NCBI RefSeq assembly: GCF_963676685.1
Contig: NC_092346.1
Span: forward strand, 33,555,133-33,619,132
From: Mytilus edulis
Lineage: Eukaryota > Mollusca > Bivalvia > Mytilida > Mytilidae
Length of the DNA stretch: 64,000 nt
Direction of reading: 5' to 3'
Made by a program: the position numbers and the translations under genes. The notes beneath the pieces are model-generated. The model saw nothing but the letters and a program-made list of their open reading frames with translations, did not search any database and was not told the DNA's origin. This document shows positions 22,725 to 34,180 of the stretch, in pieces (positions within the stretch are counted from its first letter, which is position 1; every line of letters begins with the position of its first letter).

Positions 22725-23560
22725 AGATTAACAAGTTACCTTTTTGTATTCACATTTGGATGACAATGCGTGATTATTCTGATTTTAATCGAAGTTGATA
22801 ACATACCATACAGTAATATGAATGCCAATTTTTTTTTTGGATTGCACTGAACGATCAGTTTTGTATTGACATTTTCAAATGAAACAAATGGAGCATGAGA
22901 TTCTATGGGTACTCAGTATATGTATAAACATTCGATTCTTGCCAAGGACCATATACAGTAAATAAATATTAAGCCCAATTAACACGTCGTATATTGTTCA
23001 TTTGTCACCGGCTTAGATCCTTTTAAATCATGTTTTATACTGAGATAATATTTTTTATCAAACATTAACTACCATCCTTGTAATACAATCACTAAGTTGG
23101 CTTGTTGAAACTAAAATGCGAATACAATATGGTTATACCCGGAAACTTTTCATAAATCTTCAACAAATAAATTTATAACTAAGTTTTGTCATCGTTAACA
23201 TGACTACACAAAGGAATTTTCATTTAAAACAAATATTGTCAAATTGAAATGTAAATAAAATATTTCATGGGAAACCCACATAATATCTAGAACAATTTAC
23301 CCCAAATTCATAATTTCCTGTTTCTAAATTGTTAGTATGCATTTTGCTTGATCAAACGTTATCATTTCGTGGAAACCACTCAGACGTATGTATGAGTGCA
23401 AATTAAACAATAATCATTTCTTGCTGTTACTTTGACACATTGAAATCTAACAATAAATATGAATTTTGAAGGATAGAACTGAAAGGTAATTATTTTCAAA
23501 GATATTTATCAATTTTGTATCGTAGTAAGTATTATATTTAGCAACTTTCGAATTTACAAA
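22725..23560. other. AT-rich spacer, nothing recognised
   Basis: No gene, exon or clear repeat was seen. Confidence 0.35.
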
Positions 23561-23564
23561 CTAT

Positions 23565-23800
23565 TTCAACTGTTTACCCTTCTGGAGCACATGATATCAC
23601 TCCCAGTTTTTGGTGGGGTTCATTAATTTCAGTCATTAGTTTGCTATGTTGTTTGTGTGTACTGTTGTTTGTGTGTAACGTTGTTTGTGTGTACTGTTGT
23701 TTATCTTTTCCCTTTTTAGTTATGGGGTGTGAGTTTATTTTCGACTTAGGAAATATGAATGTCATTTTGGTATATTTCGTCTCTTTTTAATAGTAAAACT
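23565..23800 (+). mobile_element. Diverged Penelope-like 3' tail
   Basis: 'tacccttctggagcac', 'tttttggtggggttcatt', 'tgctatgttg' and 'ttttagttatggggtg' follow the tail order. An internal stretch (gtgtgtactgttgtttgtgt, 23658-23702) is expanded as a short tandem repeat. Confidence 0.5.
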
Positions 23801-24279
23801 GCTAATTGAATTAGATTTATTTATAGTAAACAGTATCAGAAATCACAGTCACGCAAATTTATGATAAATAAACGTCAGACTATGTACCATTTTATTAACG
23901 CGATGATAACGGTCGTACCCATATTTTGACTATTTTATTTATTATGTCTGTTTAGTTCACGCATCATTGTAAATATAACGGAACTTGATAAGACTGTCGT
24001 ACAAAGTGAGAGGTTTAGCGCTATAAAACCAGGTTTAGTCCACCATTTTCTACATTTGAAAATGCATGTACCAAGTCAGGAATATGACAGTTATTTTTTA
24101 TACCGAACATCTTTATATACATCAAATATAAACAGCGATACCTACCTGTAATACGATTTAGATATTTCAGTTTCGCAATTTTTTGTTTCCTCTTGGTTTA
24201 TTTTCCTTTTTTGGGGAGTGATGTTCCCTTGGTTTTACATCCTGTCGATACTATTTAATTGCAATATAAACATTCTGAA

Positions 24280-24757
24280 CAGTTTCTAATTGAAGGCTAG
24301 AGCTGGCATGTCAGTAACTGCTAGTAGTCCATTTTTAGGTTATGTATCATTGTCATTTTGCTTCGTTTCTTTTGTTGCATCTTCCAACATCGGACTCGGA
24401 CTTGTTTAAACTGAGTTTTATTGTGCGTATTACTATATGTTTATTTATTCTACATTAGCTAGATGTATAGGGGAAGGGTGTTTAGATCTCACAAGACATG
24501 TTTAACCCCGCCGCATTTTTACGCCTCTTCCAAGTCAGGACACACCGGCCTTAGTTTGTCTGGTATGTTTTCTTCAAATTTAGTTTATTTATATGTTTTG
24601 GAGTTTATTGTGACTCCAATTTCACTTATTAAAGGGCAAGCTGAGGACCACTTCCGAGTGTTTTAGACCTTTTGGTAGCTCTCGGATGTTGTCTGCTCTT
24701 TGATCGGGTTGTTGTCTTTTTTGACATATTTCCCATTTCCGTTCTCAAATTAATTCG
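24280..24757 (+). mobile_element. Family B retroposon copy (older)
   Basis: Collinear with the insert at 61806-62470: 'agctggcatgtcagtaactg', 'catcggactcggactt', 'gtttaaccccgccgcatttt', 'gggttgttgtcttttttgac' and the terminal 'cccatttccgttctcaa'. It differs at many positions from the young copy and has lost the middle part. The open frame 24463-24666 is repeat. Confidence 0.65.
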
Positions 24758-24761
24758 AAAC

Positions 24762-25161
24762 TGTTTGTGACATCTGTACACTCCATGCAATAGATATGTA
24801 CTGATTGGTAGTTTGTTTAAGATATATGATTTTTTTGGATTTTTTGTTATGTCAGTAAAATTTTGTATTCTTTGATTCGTTACTTTGTGTCTTTAGTATT
24901 TGTTACTTGTTTCTTTTGATTTGTTTCGATCTTATCAAGTCAAGCCCATTTCAGCTGGTTATTTATTTTGTTCTAACATGATTAATTGGGAGCCTGTTAT
25001 CTGGTGTTTTATTTTATTACTATACATCATATTTGGTTGTGTTAATTATTTTGTACAGACATTTATCCGCTGGGGTTCTCATTTGTATTTATTTACATTT
25101 TGTTCTGTCTTGGTCTTGTCTTTTGTTTATAACTTGCTACGTGTTATCAAACTCCGAAACA
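24762..25161 (+). repeat. Probable long terminal repeat (solo or 5' LTR)
   Basis: 400 bp bounded by TGTTT...AAACA (24762-24766 and 25157-25161), the inverted TG..CA ends of an LTR. One base later TGGTGACATCTGG (25163-25175) starts with TGG, as primer-binding sites complementary to a tRNA 3' end do. The open frame 24900-25187 runs through the LTR and is not considered a gene. No partner LTR is in the window. Confidence 0.5.
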
Positions 25162-25350
25162 GTGGTGACATCTGGCTACGCTTCTAAGGAAAAAGTAGTT
25201 CCAGTCTAATCCGCATCAAATAACCGAAAGCATCCGAAGGGCCGATGGCAGTGTTTGTAGAGAAAGGGAAGTATGACCCGAACGATAACGCTGTATGGAG
25301 TTTGACGTGTTATAGGTTTTGCAGAAGATGGTTGGACGGCGACTTATAGT
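25162..25350 (+). mobile_element. LTR element leader and start of a gag-like frame
   Basis: After the primer-binding-like site, ATG at 25244 opens a short frame (MAVFVEKGKYDPNDNAVW...) that stops near 25349. The position relative to the LTR is what one expects of a gag start, but the element is cut off here and no family can be assigned. Confidence 0.35.
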
Positions 25351-25920
25351 TACTTACACACATTTGACCTATAATGGATACTTTTGTCATTTTCATTTAC
25401 ACTTCTCCTGGTTTTATATTTTAACTGTTGGTTTACGGTAGAGTTGAAATGTTTATAAACATTATTTAATTTTGAAAGATGAATAGTTTTGTTAAACTGC
25501 GGGAGGTTAGTCACTCTCAATAAAATAAGCTAAAATTTGGAGCGTATACAGATAATGTAAATGTCATTAAGTTAGAAACAAATCGCTGCAATTTTTATTC
25601 AACTTCACCATATACTATGTATCTCTTGACTCTTACAATATGGCGATACAAAATTAGTACCATTTACATAATTTGTTGAAATTAAATGGAAGTAAAATAA
25701 GTGAAATAAGTACTTAGAATAAAGAAAAAAATAGATTTTTCCCAGTATCTTTCGATTGGTTTATTTACAGAGAAAAATGAAAGTAGACTGAAAATGACAA
25801 CAAATTAAAAAGAATCACTACTATTTAAATGCAATCGATCCAGGTTAATCTGACGACAATTTGCAAAATCAGTACCATTACCTCATATCCTGTCTTAACA
25901 AAACTTAAATTTATATTTTA
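25350..25920. other. Spacer upstream of the cGAS-like gene
   Basis: Nothing recognised except a possible splice acceptor (aaatttatattttatag) ending at 25922, 15 bases before the ATG, which suggests a 5' untranslated exon further upstream. Confidence 0.4.
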
Positions 25921-25937
25921 TAGGGAGAAGACTTAAA

Positions 25938-27909
25938 ATGTCCTCAAATAAAACAGAATCACTGCATTTTTATCACTATCTGTGTCACAAGATTGGGTCT
26001 GAAAAACAAGTGAAGGCTAGGCGATTAACTTTCATAGCTGAAGATACTTCTAGTTATGTTCAAGTGAGCAGTGGCAGTAGAAGTGAAGGTCTTAATTTGA
26101 AAGGTAGTGACATTGATTTGATGTTAGTTCATCCAGCTTATAAAGTGTATGAATCTGAAACAAAAATTGTCCAGAAAAATAAGTCAGTGTTGATTATGGA
26201 AACTGCAGAAACATATTCGTGTTTTACACGTCTACGTTTATATACAAATTACATAATAATGTCATGCTATGCAGGCATTGAAATGCTAGAACAGCATGGA
26301 AAGAAAGAAGTATTTCATGTCAAATAAACTCTTCAAACAATCATTTCTAAAACTTATCAGACCAGGTTATTTGAATAAAATCCACGGTCCATGTCTATCA
26401 GATGCTAATGATATATATGATATTGCAAACTGTCTCAAATGTGACAAATGGATATCCCAAGCAGTACCATGGATCAATAGACCACGCTCGTCATGGCTGT
26501 CACCCGAAATTATTTCTAAAATAACAAAGAGTGGTGTTTTATTTGTTCCAATTGGTTTTAAGGGTTCAAAACATGAGGATTTGGAATGGCGAATATCATT
26601 TTCCGTAGCAGAAAAAATCCTTATATTGTCCTATAATCATACTCAATTGCTCTGTTACGCTTTACTTAAAATAGTACTGAAAGAAATTATAGAGGTGGAT
26701 GAAGGATTGAAGGGTTTACTGTGTTCATACTACATAAAGACATTGATGTTTTGGATTTTTGATGACTCAAGTCCAACAATTTGGAAACCAGACAATATGA
26801 TACGATGTTTCAAAGCATGTTTGCAGAGACTTTTGTACTGCGTAGAATATTCAACATTGTTACATTATTTCATTCCTGACTTTAATTTTTTTGAAGTGCG
26901 TGTAAGGACAGAGTTGAAAAAAAAGGAAAAAATGATCAACCTGCTGACGAACTTATATCATCAAGGAATTGAGTTATTTTCAGCCTCCAAAACGCTCGAT
27001 GATTTTACCAGATTTTCAACAGCAACCAACACGCAATGGACTCTGAATTATAGAATAATTCGTGATGTATTAGACATTTCTAATTCTAGCCCTTTTACAT
27101 TTCCTGTAATTAGCTCTAGTACCCCTACACTTCTAAATCGTTTGCTTTATAATTGTAAATCAGATGTGTCCAACATTTTTCTACACTATTTGTCAACAGA
27201 AAAACAGTATTTTTTTACACAATTTACACTTACTCAGGACAAATCGAGCAACGAAAAAAAATACTTGAAGTACAAATATGACATCAGTCATCTATTGATA
27301 GGTGTACACTCAGATGCGGTAGCAGGATGGTTGAAATTGGCCTCTTTCTTTTATGTCCATGAAAGGTACCTAATAGCACAAGACCTAATAAATTATGTTT
27401 TGTCAAAGATTAAAGATAAAAAGTGTGAAAACCAATTTAAGTCATCGGTAAATTTGATGTCGAAGGTCATATTAACTCTTAAACAAGAATCTGCATATGA
27501 TATCATAGAAAAAGAAAAGCTTACAACAGCTTTAAAAGCATTATCAATCAGAAGTCTAAGGTTTGAATGCAAGTCTCAATTCATTCCAAAAGAACTACAC
27601 CCCGATGTTGAAACATCTTGTGTTTATTTTCTGCCATTTACATATGCACATTTCCTCCGATTTTTGTGCTGTTACCATTTACATGATATAATGTCATGTA
27701 AAGATGCAATGAAACCGTTGCTTGAGACATTTCATGAGCTGCTGTCTTCTCCGGAGTCATTTCCCGCAATATTTGTGCATTCATCTATGTTTGTTGGAAT
27801 TGCAGGACAGATGATTGGTGAAACATATTTAGCAAATGAATGTTTTAAGTTTGCTAAGCAATATGACAATCGCAATCTTACCAGTGTTTCAAAAAGATGG
27901 GTGAACTGA
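25938..27909 (+). pseudogene. cGAS-like receptor / Mab-21 family nucleotidyltransferase, frameshifted
   Basis: Two overlapping frames (25938-26327 and 26296-27909) together encode one Mab-21-type protein in a single exon. Frame 1 holds the nucleotidyltransferase core: GSRSEGLNLKGSDIDLM with G46-S47 and the metal-binding dyad D58/D60, then METAETYSCFTRLRL. Frame 2 starts with SNKLFKQSFLKLI and GPCLSDANDIYDIA, then VLFVPIGFKG, the Mab-21 signature EWRISFSVAEK (tgg at 26587) and an alpha-helical domain (HTQLLCYALLKIVLKEII). About 250 C-terminal residues look helical and TPR-like (VAGWLKLASFFYVHERYLIAQ). The frames join by a one-base shift within the purine run near 26299-26315; TAA at 26325-26327 ends frame 1. 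cGAS-like receptors make cyclic dinucleotides on sensing nucleic acid and are hugely expanded in bivalves. Whether the shift is a pseudogene mutation or a sequencing error cannot be told. Both frames otherwise look intact, so the damage is recent or artefactual. Confidence 0.8.
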
Positions 27910-28402
27910 GATTGGACTTTTGATTAAAGTTTTATGTATTTGTACATGAGTATTTTAAAATAACACATAACTGTACTAAATAATTATATGAAGAGAAGAC
28001 TGTGGAGCAATACAATATATTAAGGTTGCAATTAAAGAAACATTATTGAAGTTTGCTTCAAAAGAATTTGAATCATCATTCATTGGAAAAACAAGGGATC
28101 ACTAAAAAATCAAAGTTTCCACGATATCTGCTTCATACTGTTATGTTTCTTTCGGTCGATAGACTTTTGACTCGACTCAGCATTTATACATCCTACCACG
28201 GCTGTATACGTATTAACTATTGGGCATTTCTGGTGCAGTTAGGTATTGAGGTACGATTGGATACAATGGGTTTTAAAAGTATTGTTTCTATTTTGTTTTT
28301 TTGTATTTATTATATTTATTTTTTACTTTATCTAGAAAGTGTAAATACTTTAAAGCATCGAGGTCAAAAATGTTTTTTATTGAAGTCATTGTCAAATTCG
28401 CT

Positions 28403-28554
28403 GTTTCAGAATCTAATGCATTCTGGGTAATATTTTTAAAAGTGTACACCAAAATGTCGTGATTGGTTAAAAACGTCATAAACAATGACGTGACGTTATT
28501 TTCATTTTGGGGTATGAACAATGACATTACCCATAGTCCTTTAGATTCTGAAAC
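28403..28554. mobile_element. MITE-like element with ~30-bp inverted ends
   Basis: Ends GTTTCAGAATCTAA (28403-28416) and its reverse complement TTAGATTCTGAAAC (28541-28554). The similarity continues inward (tgggtaat near 28425 against attaccca near 28526; accaaaatg against cattttggggt). At 152 bp it is too short to encode a transposase. It lies 0.5 kb downstream of the cGAS-like gene. No clear target duplication was seen. Confidence 0.65.
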
Positions 28555-28559
28555 GGTCA

Positions 28560-29380
28560 ATTGATAAAATGTACTACACCTTTTTTGTTTGCGTCTTTGT
28601 TAGATTAGTTTGTATGTTTGCATGAATATTTTAGTTAGTTGTGCTGTATTTCGGTATGCACGTGTACACAGTTTTAACTGCTTTATCCCGATTATTATCA
28701 CATGACACATTTATATCCTTTCGGTATGATAAAAATATTCTGTCGGCGTGATGGAACAATAAATAACTGTCATACAAGTGGATAGTATAAAATAGGACTA
28801 AACAAAGACCAGTCAGGGGAAACAAAGTGTGTCAAGTGTGTTAAAGACAGAATAAAATTTGTAGTACGCAAATATACCAGTAAACACATTGTTGTAATAA
28901 ACTATGCTAAATATGTAAATTAAATCTTTAACTTATTCATGTCAACAGAACAAACTCATCAGTCTATACCAATCAAATGATTTTGTGAGAAAATTATGCC
29001 ATTTTAGAACACAAAGATGTTTTCCATGTAAATTTGTTGAAGGTTTATACTAGTAATCAACCAATATGACCAAGATATGCTAAAGTTATTTCTTTTTTGT
29101 AAATATTTAAAAATATAATAAACCTGCGACATCAGAGGATGCTAAACTTTGACACTACACCTATCGCAAAAATAAAATAAAAAATTGACCTGAATAGAGA
29201 TCAAACAAACGGTATTTGATTAGGCAATCTGAATAGTGGTAGTGATAAATAGGAAAATATGAACTGGTCAAGAAGTCCAATAAAATGATTTCAAGTATTA
29301 TACCTTTGATATAATAAGATTAAATTCGATTAACTCACCATAGAAAAATAGTTAACTAAATCATAGAAATTATAAATATT
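28560..29380. other. Spacer, nothing recognised
   Basis: AATAAA near 28852 is the first clear polyadenylation-type hexamer downstream of the cGAS-like gene but is far (>900 bp) from its stop, so the link is weak. Confidence 0.3.
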
Positions 29381-29384
29381 AATC

Positions 29385-30905
29385 TAAAAGAGGGACAAAA
29401 GATACCAGAGGGACATTCAAACTCATACATCGAAAACAAACTGACAACGCCATGGCTGAGAATGAAAAGGACAAACAGACAAACAATAGCATACATGACA
29501 CAACATTGAAAACTAAAGAATAAACAACACGAACCCCACCAAATACTAGGGGTGATCTCAGGTGCTCCGGAAGGGTAAGCAGATACTGCTCCACATGTGG
29601 CACCCGTCGTGTTGCTTATTAGATAACAAATTTTGTGAATAGTCTAATTCGGTAGGTCACATTTATGAAAGGGAAGGGGATTGTAGTTACGACGTAAGGA
29701 ACATATCCGATATCATTTGTGAAACGGTTATTCCATAACGGTCAACCAACTCGTGATGGCGTCCGTGAAATTTACGAACAGATGATTTCAACTTCACCAT
29801 TTGGAACTGTTGATTTAATAGCTTCCTTGTGAGCAACAACCCTCTATCAAGAAAATCATGATAGGAAATGCAAGCACGGGAATATCTTATCAATTGGGAG
29901 ATATGTACACCGTATGCAGGTGCTGCTGAAATGTTGCTACTTAGAAATGGAAAGTTCACAATTGGAAAGCTGAAATCATCTCTTTTGTCGTAAAGTTATC
30001 TTTCCAATCGACCCTCATTGTCAATTTCTAGATGTAAGTCAAGATACGAGGCCGACTTAACTGTATCTGTTGCAGCCTCATAATAATAATGAAACAAGTC
30101 CACAAGAAGAGGTGCACAAATCGTCCCCATTGGAATGCCGATAGTCTGTTAAAAAACACGTCCTCCGAACGTAACAAATATGTTGTCAATCAAGGAATCA
30201 AGCATCTTGATAATGTCAGTTTCAGAGAATTTTTTGTTTGAATTAGAGTGATCCTTTACAAAGTAAGATTTATTCCTTCCTAAGAAAAAATACTTGTATC
30301 TTTGTTGGCCATTCTTTTTTATGAAACAAAGCAATGCCAACTCTTTCAATTTATCTTTTAGTTTGGAATGTTGAATACTTGTATAAAGTGTAGAAAAGTA
30401 AAATGTTTTAATACTGTTACAAGATGAAAGAGAGTTAGATTGTATGTACTCTAAAAGATCTTTGGAATTTTTAAGTATCCACATCTGATTCACGCCACTT
30501 ATAGAATAGGCAGTTTCACATAACTTTGAAGCCCGTCTTTGATTGCTGATAAAATAGATGTTAATAATTTAGAAAGAGGTTTCATGGAGCACTTGGAAGA
30601 CCCAGCAATATATCGTTGTTTGTAAGGACACTTATGCAGTTTAGGTATCCAATACAGTAATGGAAGATCCAGTTAATCATCTTTGGTTGGAATTCCAAAG
30701 GAACATAGAACAGACCTATGATTATCCAGAATTTCCTCTTTGGTAAGTGTCGTGAGGGTATATGTTGGGTTTCCAACTGAATTGTCAATACCTAATTCGT
30801 TTATCAAGCAGTTAATGTAATGAGTTTTACACACACAACCGATGTTGTTTGGGGCTTTATCTGCGTTATTTAAAAGACAATATCCTTCATTGAATCCTAG
30901 GCAGT
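29385..30905 (-). mobile_element. Penelope-like retroelement, degenerate, with internal deletion
   Basis: Read on the minus strand from about 30905: RT N-terminal region (NNADKAPNNIGCVCKTHYI; LTKEEILDNHRSVLCSFGIP), shifted frames with a 'PKLHKCPYKQRYIAG'-type block near 30610-30650, then 30493-30149 with a YFSTLYTSIQH motif, a stop at about 30149, GIPMGTICAPLLVDLF (about 30130-30085), and 29959-29687 with the RT C-terminus (AAPAYGVHISQLIRYSRAC, FHGRHHELVDRY). The ~300-bp tail follows to 29385. The 'ADK...VCK' and 'LYTSI' motifs point to Penelope-like elements. The catalytic YxDD box is missing: YYYEA is followed directly by TDTVKSASYLDL, a clean internal deletion near 30072-30088. Frameshifts and stops make it non-functional. 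Confidence 0.7.
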
Positions 30906-31235
30906 ATGAAAGAGGGACGAAATATACCAAAGGGACAGTCAAACTCATAAATCTAAGACAAACTGACAACACCATGGCTAAAAATGAAAAAGACAAACAA
31001 ACAAAAGCACATGACACAACATAGAAAACTAAAGAATAAACAACAGGAACTCCACGAAAAAACTAGGGGTGATCTCAGGTGCTCCGGATAAGCAGATCCT
31101 GCTCCACATGTGGCACCCGTCGTGTTGCTTATGTGATAAAAAATCCGGTAAATAGTCTAATTCGGTAGGACGTATTCATGAAAGGGAAGGGGATTGTAGT
31201 TACGACGTCAGGAATATATCCGATATCATTTGCAA
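30906..31235 (-). repeat. Second Penelope-like tail, same orientation, abutting the first copy
   Basis: Homologous to the tail at 29385-29710 (agagggacgaaatat, gggacagtcaaactcataaa, caacaccatggctaaaaatg, aactaggggtgatctcaggt, ccacatgtggcacccgtcgt). It starts exactly where the RT-containing copy ends, so the two are head-to-tail. A few bases (gaagggt) are missing near 31087. Confidence 0.7.
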
Positions 31236-31590
31236 GTGTTGCAAAGTCTTTAATAGTTCTTAAATGTTTTACTTTATCTGAGATAATAAACGATACTACT
31301 GAACATAAAAGGTCTGACACAGAAGGGTCATTTCAAACAATATAAAGGGGATAAGGTGTTTTAGTAGTCTAACAACTGTATAATTGACCTGTTAACACTG
31401 AGTTTCGACTCCTGCTCGTGTTTGCTCGTGATAGGTAACGTTTGACTCCAATCCTACGAGAAAGAAAAATGGTTCTCTCCAGGCATTCCGATTCCCTCCA
31501 CTCATAAAACCTATTTGTCATGAAAAGGGCAATGTTCTGAAAGTGGCATGAACCATCGACCAATCAATCAATAAATCAATCAATCAATAC
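31236..31590 (-). repeat. Chimeric extension and dispersed repeat end with TCAA microsatellite
   Basis: At about 31231 the sequence departs from the standard Penelope copy (catttg then caagtgttgcaaagtc instead of tgaaacggt). 31380-31560 is another dispersed repeat (gactccaatcctacgagaaa, ggttctctccaggcattccg, ccactcataaaacct) ending in (TCAA)n at 31558-31590. No gene is supported. Confidence 0.4.
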
Positions 31591-34005
31591 CGAGAAAAAT
31601 AAATTTATATGAAAAATGTAATGATTCGTAATGCCAACTTCCATTTCATGGCTGAATTATAACCTCTAACCAATCGTTTGGTTTTTACATTCCATTTCGA
31701 CGTGTATGTACACACTACACGGCCTTGCTAAAATGTTCATAAATTTAACGCTCACCAATATGAAAGGTTTAACCAATACGAAAAAATCAAGTAACACATA
31801 TAAAAAGGTTGGAATAGACCAAAACACGAAATTCAAAGAAAAACCGACAACATCATTGCAAAAATACCAACAACAAAAACAAAACACCGATGAAAATAAC
31901 AACAGTCTACAAATCAATCCAACAAATGACAAAGTTACGCAACCAAAAAGCGGATGTGATTTAAAAAAAATTATGAAGCAAATGCAACTTAAAAAGTTAA
32001 GATCAGATTGTGAATTTCTACTTTATTAAAGTTAAATTGTCCAATCAGGAAGTACAACAATCTTTTCAATATGTACAACATAAATTTTAAATTCCTTAAT
32101 AAACATAAGTCATGTACATAATAGTAACGTAATATTGGCAAATCTCCTTATGTAATTATTTTTAAATATGGTCAATATGAGTATATACACATTCATAATA
32201 TACATTTAGGTTATTGGTAAGAACAATAACGGCATAAGTCCTACTAAAGCTAAATAGGAGTTTGATATGATACGATATCGTTAAAGATGCAAGATAATTG
32301 TTATGGAATAACAAATTCAGAGTGACTTTTGTACAACAGTCAGATCATTAATTGAACTAAACGAACAACACATTTAATCATGCAACAACTATCTGAAAAC
32401 TATCTAAATCGAAATGGTTGAATACGTTTAAATATCAATATAAATTATATTTGTAAAAAGCCAAACTATCTGAATTTAGAAATTATATCGATTCTCTTTC
32501 TGTTTATTATATTATTTCGGTAATATCCAAATTCAAGTAACCTATCAAAATCTAGATTTTATCAGTAGCCATTGCGCCCGTCAAGGGATATTGAAAATGC
32601 ATGTGGAAGACTGTCGATATTGATTAAGATATAATAAAGAATAGATATCAGTCGTCGACATTTACATTTAGCAATACGAGCCTGTATTTTGTTCGTATTC
32701 AATCTACAACAACCGATTTACAAATTCTTTCAATAGAGAAAACACAAACACATAATAGATTTTAAATCGTTATGCATGAATAAATTTTGTTTGCAATATT
32801 TATACGGATAAGGAGCTGAATTGACAATGAAAATACCTTTGTTTTGTCAAAAAAGCAATATGACAGTATGACAGAACATGTATCTATCACATTACAATAG
32901 CATGCTTTGATAATACTAGATCTCTCCTTGCATTATCACGTAACATTTATAACACATTGACACATCATTGTTAAAAGGCATATCTTAACAAAGGTATTGT
33001 TATGTAAATAATTTGCAAAAATTTAAATCGAAACACGTCTTTAAAAAAACCTTTAATTTTGTCTGAATGCCAATGCACAGCTTTCATTCAATATAATTCC
33101 GAAAAGGTAATTATATACTCTTTTTGAATTTTAAATTTAAATAAAACTAATAAATATTTGTCAAAATCCTTCAAATGTCAGCTTCTAACGTAATTAATCA
33201 TTTACTAATTGAATGAATAAGTACAAATACAACATGCATGCGACTTCGCTCAATTGTTTTCAATTTAGAGAAAAAAATAAATTATTACAAAAATGGTCGT
33301 AGTATGAAACTATGTTATAAATTGAACCTACTTGTGTCGAAATACTGAGTATAAATGGTATGCAATGAAAGTATTTGATCATCGGTTACAGTTAAAAAGT
33401 GTCTAAAATTATATCTTTCCTTAAAAGAAATTACAAATTTATGTTTATCCTTAATATGTCCACCGGGTTACGAAATCAATATTTGATATTAATTATATCC
33501 TCAGATTAACTTAATTTGTAAATACGACCCTGTTTACAGCATTTAAAATTAGTTCTTTTTGCACCTATACACTGCACATTTTCATGTCATAAAGAAATAT
33601 ACATTTTGTAATTCCTTTTAAATGTTTCAAATTACTTGACTGTAAAACACCATCGATTTTACAATACATCTAAAGTGTAAAACAGTCGCTAATACAACCA
33701 TGCAAGAAAAATCTGCTTATTTGAAAATAAATCATTTTGTGACAAAAAACATTGGTGTTAATTCTGTATAAAGTAAAAATAATTCGAGATTGTGATTAAC
33801 TTAATCATAAATATTATAATGTTGATAAATAATAAACATTCATCCGATATTTGGAATACTTTAAACGTTTAAACTATATGAACCTTTAAGGGGGTAATGA
33901 AAAGTTAATAATAAGTTAGTGTCTAACTGTATAAGCAAGACAACATAATCGATTCAAAATAAAGGATTGTGATGAACTTATCGTAACACCTTTCAATGCT
34001 TATAT
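31591..34005. other. AT-rich desert
   Basis: Apart from a low-complexity Lys/Asn/Gln-rich open frame at 31706-32029 (not accepted as a gene), nothing was recognised over about 2.4 kb. Confidence 0.4.
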
Positions 34006-34009
34006 ATAG

Positions 34010-34180
34010 AGTACACAATTTGGGAAAAAAACATGATTGTTACGGTGCCATCTGAACCCAACTTCCGGGTGCGGGATTGTCCTGCTGTGTTGAAGACCAA
34101 TTGAAGGCATTGTTTTCTTCTCCTTTGGTCGTTTTCTTTTTGACATGTTCCCAGTATCCCCTCTCTATTATGCACTCTTC
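34010..34180 (+). mobile_element. Family B 3'-end fragment
   Basis: 'aacttccgggtgcgggattg', 'gctgtgttgaagacc', 'ggtcgttttctttttgacat' and 'gttcccagtatcccctctc' match the last ~150 bp of family B in order. It is 5'-truncated. Confidence 0.6.

Noticed and set aside
24900..25187. 95-codon hydrophobic open frame.
   Set aside because: Runs through the probable LTR and its primer-binding site; T-rich DNA gives hydrophobic translations.
28053..28430. 125-codon frame downstream of the cGAS-like gene.
   Set aside because: Runs into the MITE-like element, has no motif and no splice link to the gene.
31706..32029. 107-codon Lys/Asn/Gln-rich open frame.
   Set aside because: Low complexity typical of AT-rich DNA, a comparable open frame on the other strand, and no motif or splice signal.
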